Below are positions 55,110 through 64,000 of a DNA stretch of 64,000 bases, one piece after another. The translations under genes and the position numbers were made by a program. A model generated the notes under the pieces. That model saw only the letters and a list, made by a program, of their open reading frames with translations. It was not told the DNA's origin and did not search any database. The stretch covers positions 115,289,327-115,353,326 of the forward strand of contig NC_092861.1 of assembly GCF_032062135.1 (NCBI RefSeq). Direction: 5' to 3'. Positions within the stretch are counted from its first letter, which is position 1; each line of letters begins with the position of its first letter. The DNA is from Pyxicephalus adspersus. Lineage: Eukaryota > Chordata > Amphibia > Anura > Pyxicephalidae.

Positions 55110-55415
55110 CTAGACTCTTGTCTCTACACTCAATCTTGAACATGCACAGATACAAGACGTCTCTAGAGCTGCCCCAACTCTCTGGAATGGTCTTCCTCGT
55201 CCTAATCGGCTTGCTCCTACTTTCTGCTCATTTAAAAGAGCACTCAAAACCATTTTTTCAAACCTACCTACCCATCTTCTTCTGTCTTTTGAAACCATCA
55301 CTACTTCCAACCACTACATATCCCCCATCGTATTGGGTGTAAATTCCCCCACCTACTAGATAGTAAGCTCTTCGGGGCAGGGTCCTCCCCTCCTGTATCA
55401 CTGTCTGGATCCATT
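55110..55415 (+). mobile_element. L2/CR1-type LINE 3' fragment
   Basis: Translation gives SRAAPTLWNGLPRPNRLAPT then FCSFKRALKTIF, the C-terminal signature seen in L2/CR1-group reverse transcriptase proteins (AAP.LWN.LP...F...LKT.LF). TAGTAAGCTCTTCGGGGCAG and GGTCCTCCCCTCCTGT follow. Very similar to 63300-63545. Antisense to TULP4. Confidence 0.8.
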
Positions 55416-55951
55416 TCAACTTGAGGGGATGGATTTTGTATAGATTCAAGTATTTCAGCACACATTTTTTTTTAATTTAATCTAAACTCTAGGTTCTGTA
55501 AAACTTTCTCTTGCAGTAGGGCTATCCCCACACTGAGAAGGTTGAATGCTTGTTTATGTCTAGGGGTTATGTAAATAGTAATACTTTTTCTTTTCTTCAT
55601 TCCCTACTATCTGGTGACCAATGCACTGCTCTGGGCTTTGGGCAAGTACTCCGCAGAACTATGGATCTTGCATTGTGCGAATGACATCAGTGCCTGAGGC
55701 CACAGCTTAGATCTGCTTATGGCACAGGCTGTGGGAAACCTGTTGAAGAGAAGTGGGGATAAGGATGGAATAAAAAAACGTAAAATGTAAACTGATGTAA
55801 GACATAAACAAGCATCAACCCTAAACCAGTCTTTGCTAATCGCCAATAGAAAGCAAAGTTTTTACCCACCTATTACCCTGAAGTTAAGCCCTTTTCATTA
55901 GTGAACCATATCAACACTGCACCGATGATGTGATTGGACATTGGATGAAAT
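55416..55951 (-). other. Intron 1 stretch, nothing recognised
   Basis: No feature identified between the LINE fragment and the SINE. Confidence 0.45.
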
Positions 55952-56224
55952 GGGCAGCATTGTGGCTCAGAGGTTAGCACTCTGGACTTTGCAGCACTAG
56001 GTCCCAGGTCGAATATCGCCCAGGACATTTTCTGCATGGAGTCCCAAAATTACCTTAGACTATGTTATTTAAGATTAACATTCATAAAGGCTATAACATA
56101 TGACTAAGGTAGGGACATTAGATTGTGAGCCCCATTGAGGGACAGCTATGATAGGAGTATAGACTTTGTACAGCGCTGCGTAACATGTTGCAGCTATATA
56201 AATACTGTGTAATAATAATAATAA
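55952..56224 (+). mobile_element. tRNA-headed SINE with LINE-like tail
   Basis: The head GGGCAGCATTGTGGCTCAGA continues GGTTAGCACTCTGG (A box TGGCTCAGAGG) and reaches CAGGTCGAATATCG (B box-like). The body includes GACATTAGATTGTGAGCCCC. The tail TGTACAGCGCTGCGTAACAT, GTTGCAGCTATATAAATACT and (AAT)n closely matches the tail of the LINE fragment at 63594-63654. Not a real tRNA. Confidence 0.88.
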
Positions 56225-59200
56225 AGTGTCATAGGAATAAAAAAACCAAACAGAATCCCAGAGCTGGGTTTTAAAGCATAACTAAAGACTGTCTATACTC
56301 ACATCCCTTAGACATGCAATGTCCAATACCTACTTAGCTGCACCTGCATTTTTGCCAGTGTTTTCCTGGTTTCAGCACCTTCGGCCATCTTGAATTGCCA
56401 GCAAGGGATAATACAAGTCACAACTGCGCACACAACAGTTCATTTATCACACTACCAAGGCATTAGATTTTGCAAAAGTTTGCAAGCAGGCAGATAGTAT
56501 GTCTCTGCAAAAAAACAAAGCTTTTAGAATTTAACATATATGTGTCCATAACTGCAGTATTCTGAGCAGGTTTGTATTGTAGTTTCATCTAGGATATTTT
56601 ATTTGTGTATATACACATTTAGGCAAAACACCTTGTTGTATACTGAGAACAAAAAGCAAATAGAGTTGGAGGAATGAAGGTCTCAACTATGTGGCGCAAA
56701 GCAAATAAACATTATATAGGTAACACTCAGCAATGACTTCAAGCATACCATGCTCTTCTTTCAAGAAGTAACAGACAGGAAATACCATCATCCTATCACC
56801 AACACCTGTATGCACCCAAGATTCCATCCTAAAGAAATTTAAATTGTTACCCTAGGGAAACAATTGGAACGCAGCATTGAGATTGATTACATGTATTTTT
56901 TTTTTCTTTTAGATTCCCGGGAAGCATGTTTTGCTGTTTTGTTTACACAATATGTGCTTTTTGGTACTCGTCTTTCAAATAGAAAAAGTGGCATATTTAT
57001 TATATATACCTTTTGATAAAAATGTATACCATTTATATGGAATAAAATCTTAAAGTGTGCTGCAGGTCTTGTCTCAGATTGTATACAAAAGCAAGTTGAA
57101 GTGGTTTTTGCTCCATACATATTTATTTGACAATGGTCAGCAACTACATAGCTAGATAAGTCATTGAATGACACAACATATAGTAATATAAGGATTTGAT
57201 GAAGCCAATGTACGGTAATGCAACATGTATGATAAATACATCTCTGCTTAGCCAGATTGTAAATGGTCATATATTAGGTTAAACATTTCTATGCGGCAGG
57301 TCACAAAGCACAACAGTGTGAGAGGAAACAGACATGCAAAATAGAATTGGAGGTCCACACAGGATGACAGTAAAGTAGAAATCATCTGCAGGGCCAGCAA
57401 GAGACCATCAGAAACTCTGGAATCACAGCGGTAGGAAGATGTGGGTAGAGGTCAGCGATAAGATGTAGACAGTGGAAGCAGAGCTCAGTCCAGAGCGGGG
57501 AAGCTGAGGACACGGGGTATGGGAAATAATGGGAGTTTAGCTACTGGCAAGTGAGCAGCAGAATAACAAGTGCTAACAGTAGGAAGAAAGTTAAAACACT
57601 TGGTATGCAGTAGGAAGACCTATAACACATCACGGGAAGAGACACAGGGGTACACAAAGTACGTATCCATGTTCACCATGCTGCATTAACAATGCACGTA
57701 CCAGGAACACAGACAGACATTACTTAGTGAGAAGTTTTGGTAGGGAGAACATAAACAGGATTCAGTAGGCAATTTGTATGTTGGAGACACAAAGCAACAC
57801 AGTGGGGAACATGGATAAAAAGCATTAAACATATTAAAGTGAAATCCTGCAGGTATAAAACCAAGAAACTGCCATTTCACTTAATACCACATAGGAAAGG
57901 ACACTTAGCTTGTTACACTCAAACCAGTGCAATTTAATATGTAGCTGGCCCATACTACAACTGTAACCCAAGCCATGCTGAAGCAGGAGAAGTCTTTCTC
58001 TCCTACTAAAAAGAAAATGTTCCTAATCTACACATGCCAGGATGTGTGGGATGAATCCTAATATGTCAACACAAGACGCCACATTGCACCTGTCATCAGC
58101 GGAGGGGACTGTGTCAAGAGAACGCATAGTGCTTCCAGTAAACAAAACTTTACTTTTCAGAACATCTTTTGAAATATGGCACTGCCTTGTTAACCTAAAA
58201 TCTTGAATAACACTCATCTAACATCTAATAACAGCATCTTCTAATAATATACAAACTAAAATCTTTAGCACTCAGAAACAAATTCATTGTTTTACTGATA
58301 TTTCGTTTTATAGTTTCATACTTAAAATCAGTACACAATGTTATATAAAATATCTCAAAACATTTTTAGTAGGGCGAGGAAAGGGTTAGATCATCTGACA
58401 TGGTTTATAAGAATGTATGGGATTTCTTGCCATGGCGGCGATTGCACCCTGCATGACATTTCTTGTACAGATTGGGAAGATAAAATGGGGTTGCACACAT
58501 ACATAACATTTATGGTAGAAAAGTTTGCCTTTTCTTACTTTATCCAAATGAAACGCTTATAATTAGGGATGATGGCTTGCAGTTCTACAGATGAGGACCA
58601 CTCAGTTACAATAGAAGAAGTTGCAGGAGTGTAGCCTTGTCAATGGCAATTAAGCAGACAGTCTGTGTAAAGCAGAACTGCAGACAAGTTTAAAGCGTTA
58701 TGAGTAAGCCACTGGAAGGACCTCTACCTCCAGTGGCTCTAAACCTCTAAACTCTATCCATTGTGTTACCCCCAAGACAAGCCCCGTCATTCCACCATTT
58801 ATGGTGCCATCTGATTACAGTATGACATCATGCTGCATTAACAAAATCCTTAACTAAGAACATGAACATAAATTGCTATCTGCCTGGCTTTTAATACAGA
58901 TCTGGTGGCTTTAACCCAGATCAAATATAAAAATCATGGAATCTGGCTATACATGCAACTAAATGAACATTAACAATTATAAATGCAACTGTGCTCTTGT
59001 GATTGCAAGCTCTTCCCACTGAGAGACAACTATATTAAATGATTGTAATTACAATCATTGGCATGACAGATCTCAAGTCATTATATGCCAAGTCCCTACT
59101 GGACAATGCTCCAATGGCACCACAATGATTGGGGAAATCTGGATGCTTTCTGAAAAATCAGGGAATCAAAGAATTGCAATGGACAGTCTTAAGATACAAA

Positions 59201-59352
59201 AATGAGTGCTTCTCCAAGATTTTCGGATGGGGTCAGACAAGGGCCTTGGGTTCCAAGGCAATAAAATAGGTAAATACAGGATCAATATAATTTTAGTAGA
59301 CCAGGTTTAAAAGACTTGGTTAAAATGTAAACAGGATTAACAACTACTCTAG
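56225..59352 (-). other. Intron 1 stretch, unassigned
   Basis: 3.1 kb with no recognised repeat or gene. Frames at 56887-57270 and 58338-58562 have no domain or splice support. Confidence 0.4.
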
Positions 59353-59700
59353 ATTCGCCATTCTCAAACTGTGTTCTGTGGAAGAAAAGGGCTCCTTAAC
59401 AGGTTGCTTGGGGTTCCTTGAACTGTGACTAATTGATTTCCAATTTGATGATGCTTGCTAGTTTTCTGGGGCCAGTGCCACTTGGTAGAGCCAGCTGCAT
59501 ATCTCCAATGACATTTTAAGTATCTATAAAAGTTAATATACACATCAAGGTAAGGGGGGGATTCTTTCGCTGGTCATCATAAGAGGCTTCTTTTTCCTTT
59601 ACACCCCCCCACCCCCCGAAAAAAAAATGTTTTTAGTAGGGGTAACCTGAGACCTGAAATTTTTTTTAAGGGTTCTCCAGAGATAAAAGGTTAAAAAAGG
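59353..59700. mobile_element. Possible decayed hAT element
   Basis: CATTCTCAAACTGTGTTCTG near the left end and GGTTCTCCAGAGATAAAAGG near the right end resemble facing ends of Charlie-like hAT repeats, with internal GGTTGCTTGGGGTTCCTTGA. Duplications are not clear. Confidence 0.4.
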
Positions 59701-60914
59701 ATAAACATAAACATTACTCCACCAGTACCAATAAAGCACAAGGTCAGCCGAACAATTAGAGCAAAACCATTTTTTATACAGGTAGCTTACAGATCTTTAG
59801 TATAAAAGATCATCAGTCAGTAGTTCAATCGTTTGAGTGACATTTGTTTTTAGATAAAACAATACCGAGTACAGCTTAATTTGAAAACCAGAGAAACCAG
59901 CAGCTTTTACTTTCTCTGCACGTTACTGCATACAAAGAAGCAGCATTGTGAGCAGAGAAGTGAGGGGAGAAAAATACACAATTGTGGCAGACAGAGCTAT
60001 TGAACAAACAGGAACACTTGCACTGACTACTGTACATCAACCTCTATACTTCCATTACAAGACAAAATAAACAGTATTTCATATTACAAAAAAAATGTAA
60101 ATTTAGGACATATCATGCCATAGAATAAAGCGTGATGATTGTTATGAGAGAAGACAATTACAGCTATTCTATGTCACCTTCTATTGTTGTTGGCGAGAAA
60201 AAAAAATAACAAAACTGCTCGGGAGTGGTCATACCAGAAATCTTAGTTTGTAAAAGCATTTCTTTCAATCTACGCATGACATAAGTTGTTTTTTAAGACA
60301 ATAGATTTAACAGCCCGGTAAAGCTTGTGTGAATTGTTTATTTGCTCAAAAAAAATCCACTTCTTCAGGGCAACAAAAGCAACAATGCATTTTAGACATT
60401 ATTAAAAGAAATTATAAAAATGATAATTATATATAAAGGTGATGAGATATTCAGTATTGTGACAAAATTCACTGATCACATGTAAAATGATGAAAAAAAA
60501 AAGGATATTGAAGATGAAAGCAAAATTTAAACAAAAATACCACCAATAACAACGGGGTGATTAGTATTAGGGATCATTATAGTAAATAATAAAAGGAAAA
60601 CACCTTGATTTTAAATAATATGTAAAATATTCCTAATCTGGGTAATTGTTTTAGTGATCAGAACTCAATCTTACAGAGTCTTAGCTAGTTAGGTACCAAT
60701 ATAGCAAGCAAAACATACCATAATACCAATACCATTCAAATATTTTATATACATCAGTGCATTCCTAATTATGGGATTTAAAGCTCATAATACACAGTTA
60801 AAGGACCAGGATAAGGATCATATTTTAATAAATTAAGAAGCCGAGTTTAAAATGAGTACAGCGATATTTAAAGATAGTCTCATGGCTAAAAATAAAGATC
60901 CCTATCGGTCTATC
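59701..60914 (-). other. Intron 1 stretch, nothing recognised
   Basis: AT-rich intron sequence between the possible hAT fragment and the degenerate tandem repeat. Confidence 0.5.
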
Positions 60915-62285
60915 AAGGCTTTGTAGGTTTCATGTATGATGGAAGCGACATATGCATGTTGATGTTTAGGTTTGGTGCCATGGCAAGGGAAACAGCTGGG
61001 ATGATATGGATTTCATGTATGTTGATGTTTCTCAAAATCAGTAGGCGCCATTGCAAGGGTGGTTGCTAGGATAACATAGATTTCATGTATGTAGACACAT
61101 ATAATCGATAATTATAGATATTACCATGACAAAAGCAATAGCTAGGATGATGCAGATTTTGAAGTTTTGTTTCAAATATAAGTAGGTTTACATGGTGCCA
61201 TTAAAGGGTCAATATGTCAATATGTGATTCATGTATGTAGACAAGATATATATTGATGAATATAGATATAAATAGGTTTGCATGGTGCCATGGCAATGGT
61301 GACAGCTATGACGATATTTTTTCATGAATCTGGAGATGATTGATGAATAATGATATGATTAGGTTTGCATGGTGCAATGGTGACAGCTAGGACCGTACAG
61401 GTCTCAGGGATGTTCCCACAACATACTATGATTGATGAATATGACTATAGTAGGTTTGCATGGTGTCATGGTAAGGGTGACAGCTGTGATTATACGGATT
61501 TCATGTATATTTTTGTTTATAAATATAAGTGGGGGATATCTATGATCTCCTAAATTTCATGTATGTAGAAAAGACACATATTGATGTTTATTGTTATCTG
61601 TAGGATTTCATGGCAGGGGCGATCGCTATGATGGCGAGGAATTCACGTATGAAGATATGATTTGTATATTGATATCAGTAAGAATATATGACCTGTGATA
61701 GCTAGGATGAATATTTATAGATATTAGTAGGATTACCCAGGGTGATCGCTATGATGGCATGGATCTCATGTATGTAAACCATATGTTGATTGATATTAGT
61801 AGGATTGCATGGGAGGGATGATCGCTATGATGGCATGGATCTCATGTATGTAAACAAACACACAAGTTGATTGATATTAGTAGATTTCATGGTGCCATAG
61901 CAAGGGTGATCACTATAATGCCATGGATTTCATGAATACCGACCTTTATAGATTTTAGTAGATTCACATGGCACCAAGTATCACCGCTATGATGAAGCTG
62001 ATTTCATATATAAAGACATGACATTCTTTGAATATAGGCAGGTTTGCATGTTGCCATGGCAGGGGGTGATAACTATGATAATGTGGATTTCATGAATATT
62101 GATGTTTAAGGATTTTCTTAGCTTTGCATGGTGCCATGGCAGGAAAACAGCTAGGATTCTATTGATCTGATGTAGATTTGTATAAATATCAGTAGGTGAG
62201 GAAGGAAAAGGTTAATAGCTATGATGGATTTGATGAATATTAGTAAGATTGCATGGCAGGGCTGACAGATCTGTAAACCTGCTGC
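60915..62285. repeat. Degenerate tandem repeat beside TULP4 exon 1
   Basis: About 16 diverged units, roughly 55-145 bp each. The shared order is GTTTGCATGGTGCCATGGCA, AGGGTGACAGCTATGATGAT, ATGGATTTCATGTATGTAGA and an AT-rich spacer with GATATTAGTAG. Unit boundaries can be followed by the TTCATGTATG motif near 60926, 61010, 61080, 61227, 61500, 61556, 61766 and later. It occupies the first 0.3-1.7 kb of intron 1 in gene sense. Not a family I know; no coding frame is conserved. Confidence 0.88.
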
Positions 62286-62604
62286 ACATCAATGGAGCCT
62301 CTCACTGCTCAGCCTCCACATTTAGCACCTGAAGCCAATGCAAAGCAAACAGCAGCATTGTGTGCAATGAGATCCTCTGCAGCCATAATGGATGGATGAG
62401 GTAGGTAGGTGACATAGGGTGCTCTCCGCCTACACAGCATTCACCCAGCCTGGTAGCTGCAGCAATACACCCAGCAATGCATGGCTAGACATGACTGAAT
62501 GCACCCAGCCTGCGGGAATCAACGCCATACATGTCCGTGTCCCCCCCGTACAATGCGGTCACACCTAGGCTGCCATACACAAACATCAATGTTCCGCACC
62601 TTAC
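62286..62604 (-). promoter_or_regulatory. 5' end of intron 1, GC-richer promoter-proximal segment
   Basis: Less AT-rich than the rest of the intron, with scattered CpGs (for example 62505-62600). It starts with GTAAGGTGCGG in gene sense. Possibly part of a weak CpG island spanning the first exon. The 102-codon plus-strand frame at 62499 is not supported as a gene. Confidence 0.4.
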
Positions 62605-62830
62605 CTCAAGCAGCTCTCCTCTGCCTGTCTCCGGTCTCCAATGCAGGGCCTATCTCTCCAATGTGCCCCCCTCCTCCATCTCACCGACCACGTGATCCCT
62701 GTCACATGACTCGGCTTCCCAAGCCTGCCCCTTGCTCCAGGCTGTCTGTCACTTCCCCCCTCCTCCTCCTCCTCTGCCAGCCTTTGCTGTGTGACTGGAA
62801 TGGCTGAGCCCAGCACAGTGCCAGTGAGGC
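62605..62830 (-). promoter_or_regulatory. TULP4: Putative TULP4 noncoding exon 1 and promoter region
   Basis: On the minus strand, GCTGCTTGAG/GTAAGGTG gives a strong splice donor with exon end at 62605. The preceding sequence is GC-rich with about ten CpGs between 62400 and 62730, against a CpG-poor background. It holds a canonical E-box CACGTG at 62689-62694 and GTCACATGAC at 62701-62710, and a CT-rich tract around 62756-62776. No TATA box was seen. Human TULP4 has a noncoding first exon, so this is the best candidate for the transcription start. The exact start site is unknown, and another upstream promoter is possible. Confidence 0.55.
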
Positions 62831-63039
62831 CTGCAGCACTTTGTTGTTGCTATGTGGGCTTCCACAATGTACACCTAATAATACATTGAAATAAACCTTT
62901 CCCCCAGTACCTGGTCATACCTATAGCAAGTGTTATTAAATCTGGGTTTACATTTCCAGGATAGTAATGAGGAACATTTCCTGTGATAAAATCATAAAGT
63001 GTGTAGTCATGGAATTCTAAAAATCTTATTTCTTTTCAA
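62831..63039. other. Upstream flank of TULP4, nothing recognised
   Basis: Short AT-rich stretch between the presumed promoter and the LINE fragment. Confidence 0.5.
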
Positions 63040-63654
63040 TGTAGGCCGGTGGTATATAAATCCATCACAACCATCCTTCCAACCGCTCCTCCTATGCATC
63101 TCTTTGTAGTTCTCTTCATTGGCCTCCATTTTACCTGAGAATCAAATTCCAGCTTCTGTTCTTTGCCTTCAAATCCCTCCACAGTTCTTGTCCCATTTAC
63201 CTTTCTGACCTGATAGAAAAATACTCCCCCAGCCGCTCTCGCTCCACTCCTCCAACAACCTACTACTGACTTCCTCACTCATAACCTCATCACACGCATG
63301 GCTCCAAGACTTTTCTAGAGCTGCCCCAACTCTCTGGAATGGTCTTCCTTGTCCTAATCGGCTTGCTCCTACTTTCTGCTCATTTAAAAGAAAACTAATA
63401 ACCCATCTTTCCAACTTGCCTACCCACCTTCTTCTGTCTCTTAAACCCTCACTACTTCCCACCATTCCATATCTCCTCTCCTATTGTGTGATACTTCCCC
63501 CTCCTCTTAGAGTGTAAGCTCTTCAGGGCAGGGTCCTCCTCTCGTCCTCCTGTGTCACTGTCTGTTTTCATCTGTCATTTGCAACCCCTATTTATTGTAC
63601 AGCGCTGAGTAATATGTTGGTGCTATATAAATCCTGTTTAATAATAATAATAAA
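63040..63654 (+). mobile_element. L2/CR1-type LINE 3' end with tail
   Basis: Plus-strand frames give LRIKFQLLFFAFKSLHSSCP, IYLSDLIEKYSPSRS, SRAAPTLWNGLPCPNRLAPT and FCSFKRKLITHLSNLPTH: the end of an L2/CR1-type reverse transcriptase ORF. They are followed by TGTAAGCTCTTCAGGGCAGG and a tail TGTACAGCGCTGAGTAATAT, GGTGCTATATAAATCC and (TAA)n. Frameshifts and the missing 5' part make it inactive. Confidence 0.88.
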
Positions 63655-64000
63655 AACCTCTGCTAACCAATGGAGAACAGCTGTGTGCCAGGAGATTCCA
63701 ATACTTTGCTATACACCCAGCCAGTCATGCGTGTGGTTTGTGTAGAGAAGCGTTGTTGTCAAATACAGCGCATGAAAAACACACCAAAAAGCTTGGCATG
63801 CTTTTCTTGCAATGCAAAACCCCTCAATAGGACCTGTTGTGTCCAAAAAATGGCAAAATGGGTCACCTGGCTGGAAAAAAATTGGTCTTGTTGCCAATGA
63901 TAATAATTGGGGAAAATAAAGGGTTATTATTACCAAAAAAGGTGGCTAAACCCAGCATCAGAATGGCCATCCATATTACACCATTGATGTAAATGGTAAT
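63655..64000. other. Right edge of the window, nothing recognised
   Basis: No repeat or gene recognised. Two overlapping 75-76 codon frames on opposite strands have no features. Confidence 0.5.

Noticed and set aside
55952..56030. tRNA gene
   Set aside because: Same reason: it is the head of a SINE.
57000..58600. Possible small genes (127- and 74-codon frames)
   Set aside because: No motif, no splice context and AT-rich composition like the surrounding intron.
60915..62285. CRISPR-like repeat-spacer array
   Set aside because: Units are diverged and of variable length, and the locus is vertebrate nuclear DNA.
62499..62816. 102-codon plus and 71-codon minus frames at the promoter
   Set aside because: Pro/Ser-rich or Gly/Glu-rich translation of GC-rich promoter sequence, with no domain and no splice support.

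Overview
This window is a stretch of vertebrate nuclear genome, most likely from an anuran amphibian (frog). The evidence is one conserved multi-exon vertebrate gene with GT-AG introns, embedded in AT-rich introns full of repeats: hAT, piggyBac, Harbinger-like and other MITEs, Tc1/mariner remnants, an L1/Tx1-type LINE, an L2/CR1-type LINE, tRNA-headed SINEs and microsatellites. Several of these families look like ones I associate with frog genomes. That taxonomic call is from memory, not from a search.

The gene is TULP4 (tubby-like protein 4, also called TUSP), on the minus strand and spanning nearly the whole window. Thirteen coding exons can be placed by splice sites, exact phase matching and close similarity to mammalian TULP4. 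The start codon is at 38479. The last coding exon here ends at 33 with a good splice donor, so the final exon (about 38 residues by comparison with the human protein) lies beyond the left edge. The 13 exons sum to 4578 nt, or 1526 codons, with no stop and no frameshift. The protein has N-terminal WD40 repeats, a SOCS box and a tubby domain broken up by long insertions. A putative noncoding first exon ends at a splice donor at 62605 in a moderately CpG-containing, pyrimidine-rich region, so intron 1 is about 24 kb.

Layout by region. 1-10.4 kb: nine of the 13 coding exons, with a hAT MITE (2893-3216), a (TA)n microsatellite and a transposase-like element copy (5787-7535) in the introns. 10.4-30.4 kb: four coding exons in long introns holding three Tc1/mariner remnants, a 717-bp hAT element with three snap-back hairpins, several MITEs, a SINE and a piggyBac-type MITE. 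30.4-38.5 kb: two abutting MITEs and coding exon 1. 38.5-62.6 kb: intron 1, with a hAT element inserted in the centre of a palindrome, a second copy of the transposase-like element (49662-51679), a 5'-truncated L1 insertion with target-site duplication, an L2/CR1 LINE fragment, a SINE and a 1.4-kb degenerate tandem repeat beside exon 1. 62.6-64 kb: the presumed promoter and another L2/CR1 LINE 3' end.

No other host protein gene, tRNA, rRNA or CRISPR array was found. The most unusual items are the paired transposase-like elements of unnamed family, the degenerate tandem repeat just downstream of exon 1, and the hairpin-rich and nested elements.
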